From positions 1 to 20,469 of the forward strand of contig JAGLIN010000013.1 of the NCBI GenBank assembly GCA_023142975.1: a stretch of 20,469 nucleotides of DNA, in the 5' to 3' direction. Source of the DNA: Candidatus Parcubacteria bacterium. GTDB lineage: Bacteria; Patescibacteriota; Minisyncoccia; JAHIHE01; JAGLIN01. Below the pieces are notes generated by a model that was given only the letters and a program-made list of their open reading frames with translations, had not been told where the DNA came from and searched no databases. Numbering within the stretch: position 1 is the stretch's first letter; every line of letters starts with the position of its first letter. Of this stretch, positions 1-8,000 are shown piece by piece. Made by a program: the position numbers and the translations under genes.

Positions 1-98
1 CGGCTTGACCCTAGCGGGTAGGATATTTAAGTTATGTTTAAACTAACATAGAACTACATAAAAGTCAAAAAAAATAATAAATTTTATGTCGCAAAACA
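1..98. other. Gene-free window edge
   Basis: No coding signal is visible here, downstream of the C39-like peptidase stop. A 6-bp stem with a 6-base loop lies at 33-50. It is not followed by a T tract in either direction, so I do not call it a terminator. The first 30 bases resemble nothing I recognise. Confidence 0.5.
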
Positions 99-1433
99 TC
101 AATGATAAATAATCATCTGATCAATAACCGTGCTTGTTCCGTAGATTAATGATAAATATTTTCTGGTCGTAGAAAGATAAATATTCGCTCCGCTTTGGCC
201 GTTCCATAGAACCGGATCATGGACAATATATCCTTTAGAGTCCTTGCTGTGAATTACGACATAATGTCCGGCGCTTCCGCGGGCTTTTATGAAGATGATC
301 ACAGGATGTCCGCTGGCAATTTCACGGTCTATTAAGTTCCAATCAGCGGTAGTTAATCCACCGGATTTGTGACCTGTTTTTTTAACCAAATCAAGAAATC
401 TCCATTGATTCGGCCAGTAGATCAAATCGCGATAATAGATCGGCTGTTTTGCCAAACGGCCTGGATCTATGTCTATGCCGTAATACTTAAATACCATCGC
501 TACGGACGAAATCGCGCATCCATAATCATCAACAGTTGAACTTGAAAATCCGATTGTCATATCTTTCCATCTTGGGTCGTTTTGGGAAAAATACCATTTT
601 GTTGAAGCAAGATTTTCTGATGGCCTTTCCGCTATTGCCGTAATCCTCGCGATTTCCGCTTCCTTGTCGCGTTTTAGTTTATTTATGTCGCCTAAAATTG
701 TTTTTCTTTGATTTCTAACGCCAAACAGCATATCCTGAAATCTATATTCTTTTCCTCTTGTTTCTTTGAGTAAAACTTCTTTCGCTGTCTTTTGCGCGTC
801 CGCGATTTCTTTTTTATTTAAAAGTGCTGCGCTTAATTCTTCAAGCTTTAATTTTTTATCCTGCAATTCTTTTTTTTCCTCTTCAAGTTCACTCTTTATA
901 ATTTTCAATTCATCAAGCGCTTCTTTTATTTTCTCTCCGACGGTATTAGTATATTCAACCTGATTTAGAAAATCAGAAAATTCTTCGGTTTTTAAAATAA
1001 TTTCAAGCATTGACTCTTTGTCATAATCATTTATCTCTCTAATTATTTTTTTTAGCACATCTTTTTGATCCTCTATTTCATTTTCTTTGATTTGAATTCT
1101 AAGCAGTAAATTATTTATTTCCAAATTCGCCCGATCTATTTGCGCCTGAGTTGCCTCTATTTCTAAATCCAGCTGTGCGATCTGCGCGTCAAAAAGTTCA
1201 ATCTCGTTTTCCAAACTTTGTTCTTTTATTCTAAGATCATAAATAACATCTTTATATTCCTCCGCCTGATTTTCCAAATTTTTTATCTGATCATTTTTTT
1301 CTTCAATTTCACTTTCTATTTCTTTCACCAAATCCGCGCTGGTTTTTTCTATACTTAAAAATGGCGTCAAGATAAAAGACGCTATTAGTATTAACATAAT
1401 AAGTAGTTTTTTATTACATCTAACTACAACCAT
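99..1433 (-). CDS. Secreted coiled-coil protein with C39-like cysteine peptidase domain
   Basis: A probable extracytoplasmic wall or surface hydrolase of 444 residues. Residues 8-34 form a signal peptide or N-terminal anchor: basic start, hydrophobic core, then SADLV. Residues 34-265 are a long heptad-rich coiled coil. It is interrupted near 141-165 by SMLEIILKTEEFSDFLNQ, which resembles the turn in the PcsB/CwlO coiled-coil domain that docks on FtsEX. Residues 278-444 look like a peptidase_C39-like papain fold: Q284 in SQNDPRW as oxyanion residue, C306 in DYGCAISS, H390 in GHYVVIHS and D406 in VHDPV. PcsB and CwlO relatives usually carry CHAP or NlpC/P60 domains here, so this pairing is less common. 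The ATG start fits a promoter at 1466-1494, which would leave a leader of about 26 bases. No Shine-Dalgarno site is seen. The FtsEX link is inference; the fold and triad are fairly secure. Confidence 0.8.
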   Translation of the reverse strand: MVVVRCNKKLLIMLILIASFILTPFLSIEKTSADLVKEIESEIEEKNDQIKNLENQAEEYKDVIYDLRIKEQSLENEIELFDAQIAQLDLEIEATQAQIDRANLEINNLLLRIQIKENEIEDQKDVLKKIIREINDYDKESMLEIILKTEEFSDFLNQVEYTNTVGEKIKEALDELKIIKSELEEEKKELQDKKLKLEELSAALLNKKEIADAQKTAKEVLLKETRGKEYRFQDMLFGVRNQRKTILGDINKLKRDKEAEIARITAIAERPSENLASTKWYFSQNDPRWKDMTIGFSSSTVDDYGCAISSVAMVFKYYGIDIDPGRLAKQPIYYRDLIYWPNQWRFLDLVKKTGHKSGGLTTADWNLIDREIASGHPVIIFIKARGSAGHYVVIHSKDSKGYIVHDPVLWNGQSGANIYLSTTRKYLSLIYGTSTVIDQMIIYH

Positions 1434-1465
1434 TTTTGAATGAGTTTATTATTTAAGCTGGTTTT

Positions 1466-1494
1466 ATTATAGTATATTTTTAAGATTGACTCAA
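1466..1494 (-). promoter_or_regulatory. Sigma70-type promoter for the C39-like peptidase gene
   Basis: On the minus strand TTGAGT (1494-1489) is followed by a 17-base spacer and a perfect TATAAT (1471-1466). Transcription would start near 1459, about 26 bases before the ATG at 1433. The -35 box lies five bases from the -35 box of the divergent plus-strand promoter. Confidence 0.7.
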
Positions 1495-1499
1495 TGTTC

Positions 1500-1528
1500 T
1501 TGACAGATTGCTCATCTTAGATTATAAA
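1500..1528 (+). promoter_or_regulatory. Near-consensus sigma70-type promoter for the lone plus-strand gene
   Basis: TTGACA (1500-1505) matches the -35 consensus exactly. A 17-base spacer leads to TATAAA (1523-1528), which has 5 of 6 consensus bases. The expected start is near 1535, giving a leader of about 47 bases to the ATG at 1582. It is the best promoter I see in the window. Confidence 0.8.
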
Positions 1529-1581
1529 TAAAATAAGTGTTGTTGAAATTGACAACTAGATACAAGGAGGATAAAAGAACC

Positions 1582-1962
1582 ATGCATAGAGGAAATAGTA
1601 CGCCCACGATAATAAAAGTAATGGAAGTGGTAATTGAAATGAACACACAAGGTGGCGATAAAACGGAGATAAATATTTTACTTCCACCGACAAAATTTGT
1701 TGATGACAATTTTACGGAAGGAAAAAAATTCTCAACGATGTGGGAATTAGGAACTCTAATTGAAGAAAGTGGGATGAATCTTGTTCAACAAGCCCAAAAC
1801 TTCAAAAAACGCAGAGAAACAATCACATTAATTCTAAATAGAATACCAGCCGAAGCGCTTTATGACATTGTTCCAATCAATCCAGTGGAAATATTCCACG
1901 AAGTAACATATCAAATAAAGAAAGTGGTTCCCAAACGAATCACTAATCAACAAAGAAGGTAG
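1582..1962 (+). CDS. Hypothetical protein, 126 residues, strongly expressed signature
   Basis: Function not recognised. The start is chosen at the ATG at 1582 because AAGGAGG lies at 1564-1570, one of very few clear ribosome binding sites in the window. An earlier in-frame GTG at 1537 sits at the predicted transcription start and is unlikely. The protein has no signal peptide or membrane segment. Residues 1-50 look like beta strands (VMEVVIEMNTQ, TEINILLPP). Residues 60-105 look helical (MWELGTLIEESGMNLVQQAQ, then a basic KKRRET turn). The tail is basic (KKVVPKRITNQQRR), which could suit nucleic-acid binding, though no helix-turn-helix is clear. It is the only plus-strand gene, divergent from the peptidase and convergent with gltX, and it has its own promoter and terminator. 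It is therefore an independent, probably well-expressed unit. Confidence 0.7.
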   Translation: MHRGNSTPTIIKVMEVVIEMNTQGGDKTEINILLPPTKFVDDNFTEGKKFSTMWELGTLIEESGMNLVQQAQNFKKRRETITLILNRIPAEALYDIVPINPVEIFHEVTYQIKKVVPKRITNQQRR

Positions 1963-1968
1963 CAGTAC

Positions 1969-2012
1969 AAGAAGATGGATTTTAATTTTTCCTCTTCTTT
2001 TTTATTTTATCT
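1969..2012 (+). terminator. Intrinsic terminator of the plus-strand gene
   Basis: AGAAGATGG (1970-1978) pairs with CCTCTTCT (1991-1998), leaving one bulged T and a 12-base AT-rich loop. A T-rich run follows to about 2012. It begins 7 bases after the stop of the plus-strand gene and overlaps the 3' end of gltX. The minus-strand side has no T tract, so it should act only on the plus strand. Confidence 0.65.
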
Positions 2013-3624
2013 TTTCAGTCCCCATCCTAATCCTCCCTAAAACCTTCTCCTTCCCCAAAACTTCCCCCACTTCAAAAGGTCCTGGCGATCCTTTTAATCC
2101 AGTCAAAGCAACACGCAATGGCCATAACAATTCCCCCGCTTTAATCCCCTCTCGCTCCATCAAACTTCTCAAAACCTTTTCCAAATTATTTTTCTCAAAA
2201 TCTTTCTCCTCTATTTTTTCTAATTCGTCATAAACCAATTCCAAATTATTTTTCACCTCCTCAAAACTCATCTTCTTCCAAATCAACAAATCTTTGCTAT
2301 ATTCCAACTTATCCATAAAAACAAACTTTACCAACTCCCCTATCTCGCTTATTTTTTTCATCCGTTCTTGTTCTAAGACAATAACTTTTTTCAAATAATC
2401 AAAATTCACTTCGTCATTCGTGCTTAATACTTGATACTTACTACTTACTACTTTTTTTATCAATCCCGCTTCAATCAAATACGGAACGCAAAGCTTAGTC
2501 AATTTCTCCAAATCCATCTCCCGAATATAAGCTCCGTTTATCCAATCCAACTTCTCCGTATTAAAAATCGCTCCGGTTTTATTCACTCCGGACAAATCAA
2601 ATCGTTTGATCATTTCGTCCAACGAAAATATTTCTTCTTCCGTTTTTGGATTCCAGCCGAGAAGCAGTATAAAATTTAGCAGCGCTTCCGGCAAGTATCC
2701 TTTTTTAAAATAATCTTTCACAGCAACATCGCCTTGGCGTTTGCTAAGTTTGCTTTTGTCGGGATTTAGTAAAAGCGGCAAATGCGCGAATTCGGGAATA
2801 TCCCAGCCGAACGCTTTGTATAATAAAATATGTTTCGGTGTTGAAGGCAGCCACTCCTCGCCGCGAATAATATGAGAAATTTCCATCAAGTGATCATCAA
2901 CGACATTCGCCAAATGATAAGTCGGATAGCCGTCTGATTTCATCAAAACCTGATCGTCTATTATTTTATTTTCTATTTTTATTTTCCCATAAATCAAATC
3001 ATTAAATTCCGTAAATCCTTCTTTTGGAGTTTTTAATCGGATGACATAGTTTGAATTGTCATTTTGAGCCGTAGGCGAAAAATCTGAAAGTGTAGAAGTT
3101 TCTGAATTTTTAGATTTCTCACTACGCTCCGCTTCGTTCGAAATGACAGAAGATTGATTATTTAATAATTTTTCAATTTCCGTTTTGCTTAATTCCCTGC
3201 ATTTCCCGTCATACATCGGCGCCATTTTTTTCGCTTGCTGGTCTTTTCTCATCTCTTCCAGCCGCTCTTGACTGCAGAAGCAAAAATACGCATAATCATT
3301 TTTTATTAACTCGTCAACATATTTTCTATAAATATATAGCCGTTCTGACTGCACATACGGCCCAAAATCGCCTTTCTGAGCGATTTTTTCGTTATTGTCC
3401 ATAAATACACCTTCGCTATATTTCAACTCAGTTAAATTCAATATTTTTATTAAATTTTCCAGAGAACCTTCTACAGACCTCGCTTTATCCGTATCTTCAA
3501 TTCTTAATATAAAATCGCCTTTATTATGTTTAGCAAAAAGATAATTATAAAGCGCAGTTCTCAAACTTCCCACATGAAGCATCCCCGTCGGACTCGGCGC
3601 AAATCTTGTTTTTATTTTTTTCAT
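2002..3624 (-). CDS. gltX: Glutamyl-tRNA synthetase with repeat-derived insertion
   Basis: A class I aminoacyl-tRNA synthetase that attaches glutamate to tRNA-Glu (and perhaps tRNA-Gln) in the cytoplasm, using ATP. FAPSPTGMLHVGS at 8-20 holds the HIGH-type motif (HVGS 17-20). RIEDTDKARS follows at 41-50, and the KMSKS-type loop is KLSKR at 292-296. The C-terminal helical anticodon-binding region spans about 340-540. At 540 residues it is longer than the usual 460-510. Residues about 159-190, just before the conserved YVIRLK, are encoded by a palindromic repeat at 3057-3148 and look like inserted low-complexity sequence. A second repeat-like stretch encodes VVSSKYQVLSTNDEV near 392-406. Both signature motifs and the reading frame are intact, so the enzyme is probably active. 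No Shine-Dalgarno site precedes the ATG. It is convergent with the plus-strand gene and is followed upstream by a separate palindromic element. Confidence 0.95.
   Translation of the reverse strand: MKKIKTRFAPSPTGMLHVGSLRTALYNYLFAKHNKGDFILRIEDTDKARSVEGSLENLIKILNLTELKYSEGVFMDNNEKIAQKGDFGPYVQSERLYIYRKYVDELIKNDYAYFCFCSQERLEEMRKDQQAKKMAPMYDGKCRELSKTEIEKLLNNQSSVISNEAERSEKSKNSETSTLSDFSPTAQNDNSNYVIRLKTPKEGFTEFNDLIYGKIKIENKIIDDQVLMKSDGYPTYHLANVVDDHLMEISHIIRGEEWLPSTPKHILLYKAFGWDIPEFAHLPLLLNPDKSKLSKRQGDVAVKDYFKKGYLPEALLNFILLLGWNPKTEEEIFSLDEMIKRFDLSGVNKTGAIFNTEKLDWINGAYIREMDLEKLTKLCVPYLIEAGLIKKVVSSKYQVLSTNDEVNFDYLKKVIVLEQERMKKISEIGELVKFVFMDKLEYSKDLLIWKKMSFEEVKNNLELVYDELEKIEEKDFEKNNLEKVLRSLMEREGIKAGELLWPLRVALTGLKGSPGPFEVGEVLGKEKVLGRIRMGTEKIK
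2421..2453. repeat. Short simple repeat inside gltX
   Basis: On the plus strand this contains overlapping CTTACTA units next to TTAATACTTGATACTTA. On the coding strand it gives SSKYQVLST. It has the look of a low-complexity tract rather than conserved synthetase sequence, although it may simply be a variable linker. Confidence 0.4.
3057..3148. repeat. TGTCAT...ATGACA palindromic element inside gltX
   Basis: The ends are TGTCAT (3057-3062) and ATGACA (3143-3148). Arms of about 28-36 bases pair imperfectly: both begin TGTCATTT and both end with AAATCT. The gltX frame reads through it as VISNEAERSEKSKNSETS and following residues. Its ends match the intergenic elements elsewhere in the window. 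Confidence 0.75.
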
Positions 3625-3655
3625 ATTGACATTTTAAGGTGAATTTTTTCATTTT

Positions 3656-3812
3656 TGTCATCCCAGAATTTTTTCTAAAAGCCATGCCTGTCAGCAGACA
3701 GGGAAGCTTTAGAAAAAAATATCTGGGATCCAGTTAGTCTCACCTAATAAAATTATTACGATAGTTATTATTTATTGAGACTTACTGGATTCCCGCCTCC
3801 GCGGGAATGACA
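3656..3812. repeat. Intergenic TGTCAT...ATGACA compound inverted repeat
   Basis: This fills the space between gltX and the WecG-Nudix gene, ending 3 bases from the latter's stop. It contains two nested stems. The first runs from CCAGA at 3663 to ATCTGG at 3726, with an inner CCTGTC/GACAGG hairpin. The second pairs GGATCCAGTTAGTCTC (3727-3742) with the region at 3777-3793. The right arm carries the GCGGAGGCGGGAATCC core also found at 13278-13447. Confidence 0.75.
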
Positions 3813-3815
3813 AAT

Positions 3816-5012
3816 TCAAGTGTGTATATTTTTTATAGAACGAAACTTCTCCAAAAAAATCTCATAAGCTTCTCTACGCATTTCATCAGATTCATTAATC
3901 AATTCACTAATCTCAACCCACTTCCAATCTTTAAGCTCCCATGGACACAATTTAATTTCCCTATCCTCGCCATTAAATTTTAAAATATATAAAGTTTGTC
4001 TTTGTCCTTTATGACCAGTAATTTCACGCTTTTTATGTTCTTTGGTCCATCCGTATTTATAAATATTTTCAAACTTTCCCAAAACATCAATACTGCTAAT
4101 ATTCGTTTCTTCTTTTACTTCCCGCAAAATGGCATCATTGTCAATTTCACCATCATCAACTCCTCCTTGCGGCAATCCCCAATAATCACTATCTCCTGCT
4201 CTATTAACTATCAACATCTGGTTTTGATTATTAACAATAAAAGCAACGACATTTTTGCGATAGAAAAATCTGTTGATAAATTTCCATTTAATAAATTTAG
4301 AGGGAAAAACAATTACCGCGTTATAAATCCGTTTCCATCTTTTTGGTTGCATCACTAATCGCCATGACCATTCTAATCCCAATTTTTGAAAAATCAAAGG
4401 GGCGCGTTTGATTTTGCCAGAAATAAAATCAAAAGATCCACCGACGCCAAGCGCTAATTTTATAGATGGTATTTTGTTTAGATTGTGATAAATAAATTTT
4501 TCTTGATACGGAGCGCCTAACGCGACAAACAAAATAGCCGGTTCAAATTCTCGCAAGCGCGCGAGACTTTTTGTTTCTGTAAAATTTGTAAAATCTCGTT
4601 CAGTATTTTCTATCACAAATTTTAAACCAGAATATTTTTTTCTCAAAGCCTTTTCAATATCTTTCTTCTTAGACAATCCCCCGCTCCAATTCAAAACCGC
4701 AATTTTTAATTTTTTGTTTTCAGCCATTCGCAAAATTTTTTTAGTCAAATCAGCTCCGGGAATTCTTTCAATATTATTTATAGATATTAAACCAGCCAAC
4801 TTTAACCCAGTCCCGTCAGCTACAGATAAATCCGCTTTATTTAAAATATGAAAATATTCTTCATCTTTCTGCGCTTTGAGAAGTATCTCGGAATTTAGCG
4901 TTGCGATATAATGTTGTCTGTCAGACGCTAAAAAATATTCAATTTTATCAAGAGTATTTCTTTCATTAATTTTATCTACTTTTACGCCTAAGATTTTTAT
5001 TTGTTCGGACAT
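3816..5012 (-). CDS. WecG/TagA/CpsF glycosyltransferase fused to a Nudix hydrolase
   Basis: A two-domain cytoplasmic or membrane-associated enzyme of 398 residues. Residues 5-235 match the WecG/TagA/CpsF family, which transfers N-acetylmannosamine or a related sugar to a lipid-linked acceptor for wall polymers. T38 (YIATLNSEIL) and D66 (VADGTG) fit the proposed catalytic pair. LFVALGAPYQEKF, GVGGSFDFISGKIKRAP and PKRWKRIY are family signatures. Residues 252-392 form a Nudix domain with WGLPQGGVDDGE and a box at 283-305 (E289, R297, E298, E301, E302). N304 replaces the usual glycine. The WGLPQGG context resembles RppH or Ap4A hydrolases. A fusion of these domains is unusual: the Nudix part may hydrolyse a nucleotide product or act separately. 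The start lies 9 bases beyond the stop of the amidase-SpoIID gene, so co-transcription is likely. No Shine-Dalgarno site is seen. Confidence 0.88.
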   Translation of the reverse strand: MSEQIKILGVKVDKINERNTLDKIEYFLASDRQHYIATLNSEILLKAQKDEEYFHILNKADLSVADGTGLKLAGLISINNIERIPGADLTKKILRMAENKKLKIAVLNWSGGLSKKKDIEKALRKKYSGLKFVIENTERDFTNFTETKSLARLREFEPAILFVALGAPYQEKFIYHNLNKIPSIKLALGVGGSFDFISGKIKRAPLIFQKLGLEWSWRLVMQPKRWKRIYNAVIVFPSKFIKWKFINRFFYRKNVVAFIVNNQNQMLIVNRAGDSDYWGLPQGGVDDGEIDNDAILREVKEETNISSIDVLGKFENIYKYGWTKEHKKREITGHKGQRQTLYILKFNGEDREIKLCPWELKDWKWVEISELINESDEMRREAYEIFLEKFRSIKNIHT

Positions 5013-5021
5013 AGGGATAAA

Positions 5022-8000
5022 TTAGTAATACTTCTCTACCTCAACTCCCAAATAATAATGCTTGATAATTTCTTGCCAGCTACTTCCGTCTTCAGCCATT
5101 TGATACGCGCCGACAGCGCTCATTCCAGCGCCGTGGCTGGCGGCAATTTTAGCGGGATCGTGCTCTGTATTTTCAGGATCTCTTGCTTCGCCGTTGAGAT
5201 AAGCGTAATCAGCGCTGCAATAATTCGCGCTTAACGCTGTGCAACCACTTTTCGTTACTCCGCCAGAGTCGGAAGAATAAGCCGCGACAATCGGACTATC
5301 GTTGTAGTTTATAATATAGCCCGCAGTCAATTCATTGGCCGCGACAATTTGCGGCGCTCTCATTTCAAAATTATATCCTTTGTAATGCTGGTCATTGCCA
5401 TTATCGTTGCGGCTGTTTTTTAAATAAAATGGTTCGCCGATATGCTTGCCCCCTTTTTGAATATAGGACATCGCGTAAGTTCGCGCAATTGCTGAAAACG
5501 CTTTTAAATATTCTGTCGGACTGCTATCTGCTGCTTCGGAAATTCCCTTAGCGTAATCTTCTAATAATAATTCATTGACAACCCATAATTTATCAGAAGT
5601 ATTAGAATAATTAATTTCAATATTGCCTCTAAATTTATTGTCGTTAATTTCTTTGTTCCAGGAAAGATCTTTATAAGACAAAACTTCTAAAATCACATTT
5701 TCATTTGCTGGAATAAATTTTAGATAATTCGCAGAATTAAAATAAGAAATAACTGTTTGTTCTCCAGAAGATTTATTTTCTGTTTTAGAAATTGTGTTAT
5801 TAGAATTATAATAATTCACTGTGTAATTCCCGTTAGCGGTAATTACAATATCCTCGCTTGTCGTTGAATATATCGCTACTCTCATTAAGGGTTCATTATT
5901 TGTATTATTAGTAGTATTATTCACATCATTATTTTTAACATTTTCAGAATCATCAACACTATTATTATTTATTTCTTTCTTTTCAACATCAATATACAAA
6001 CTCATTTCTTCAGCGGTAATTTCAAGAACATTAGATAATTTATATTTAGCCGCCAAGAATTCTTCCATAGATTTTATCCATTCAGCGTTACTGTTTTTCA
6101 TTACATAAATTTTATCGCCATCAGTTTGCTTAATCAAAGTCCCCTCTGGATATTTTAAAATTCCACCGTCAGGATAAGCCATAAATTCTTCCTTGCTTAA
6201 ATCAAGAATGGCTGCCCAGTCGTTTTTTGTCGCTTTAAATAAAGCAAGCGAAGTAAATCTTTTTTTTGTTCCATTTTCTATTTTATAAACAACTGGGTAA
6301 TCTTTTCTTCTAATTAATGTTCCGTCAGGATAAGTTAAATTTTTTCCATCAGGATAATCTTTGAATTCATCTGGGTGAAGAGAAAGCACATCGTTCCAGC
6401 TGTATCCTAATTTTTCAAATAAAACCAAAGAAGTTACTTTTCTTTTTTGCCCAGCTTCCAATAAATAAATACCCGGGTCATTAACAGATTTAATTAAAGT
6501 TGAATCTGGATATAAAATATGATCGCCCGCTGGATGATTATTTATTTCGTCCGCTTCAATATTAATTACATCTTTCCGTTCATAATCTAGCTTTTCAAAT
6601 AAAGTCAAAGAGGTAATTTCTCTTCTCTTTCCGCTTTTTATTAAATAAATCGCGGCAGAATCTTTAGCTTTAATTAAAGTTCCATTTGGATAAGTCATTT
6701 TCGTGCCAGTCGGAAAATGATCCATCTCGTCTTCAGTTATTGAAATCACATTTTTCCATTCATAATTTAGAATATCAAACAAAACAAGAGAAGTTATTTC
6801 TCGTCTTTGTTTATTTTCTATTAGATACACTTTGTTATTTTTGTCGTTCATTACCAATGTTCCGTCCGGATAAATCATATCTAAGCTCTCTAAATAAAAA
6901 TTAATTTCTAAACTTTTCTTAACATCTGCCCATTGATAATTTAAATATTCAAAAAGTCGCGCCGAGGTAAATTTTCTTTTCTGACCTTTTTCTATAAAAT
7001 AAATATTTCCATTTTTATCGCTCAATAAACTTCCGTCTGGTCCATATTTTATGATGGCGCTATCGCCATATATTTTTAAATCGCTCTCAAAAACATTTTT
7101 TAAATCTTCAATTTTAAAACCCATTTTTATAAACTCTTCGCCACTCATACTGAGCGCTCTTTTTTTACCGTTTTCCAAATAATAAACGGTTGGAGCATCA
7201 AATTTTTGCAATAAACTTCCGTCTGGATAAATCACGACATTTTTATATTTATACATTTCCAACTGAGCCACGGAAATTGGTTTAATAATATTATTCCGAT
7301 ACGCGGTTGGCAATTCTTTGGCGGAGTTAAATTTCATTTTATAGCCGTCCGCGAGAATATAAATAGCTTTATCCCCGCCGATTTGATACGCGTAGTTTTT
7401 ATATGTGTTAGCGTAAGTAATGGCATCGTTTTGAATGCTGTCTAGTTTTTGATAAAGTTCGTCCCCCGGACAATTAGTAGCGCTAACATCGCGATGACCA
7501 ACAACGCCATCAATATTTTCTCCCTTAGAATTCTGGCTATTAATTTTGTTTAAAGTTATGCTATTGTTTGCCGCTACCCAGCCGATTAATTTTTCCAGAG
7601 ATTTTATAATATTATAAGTGAGCGAATTAGATAAATATTCGCCTTTCACATTTCCGCCATAAGTTCCAAGAACTGAAATTCCGACACTGCCCGTATTGTA
7701 ACTGCCAGCATGCACGCCGATAACTCCATTTCCTCCGCCCCTTCCTTCATAAATATTTCCATTTGGATCAACTAAATAATTGTAGCCAATGTCATTCCAT
7801 CCTCGTCCGTTGATATGATATAAAAATATATTGTTGACCATATTTTTATATTCGCCGCTACCGTCTGAATCTGGAACTAATTTTGAACTGGCGGTATGAT
7901 GAATAATAAATTTATTTGTTCTAGCATATTCTATTGATGAAATAACTTTTTCTTCATTCGCTCCCCACTGCGATCTATAAATTATTTTTGGGATGTCTAA

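Noticed and set aside
1..50. Partial tRNA or terminator at the window start
   Set aside because: No acceptor or T-arm pattern could be matched, and the 6-bp stem at 33-50 has no T tract.
1512..1709. Minus-strand frame of 65 codons across the divergent promoters
   Set aside because: It overlaps the near-consensus plus-strand promoter and the well-supported gene at 1582-1962, and has no start signal.
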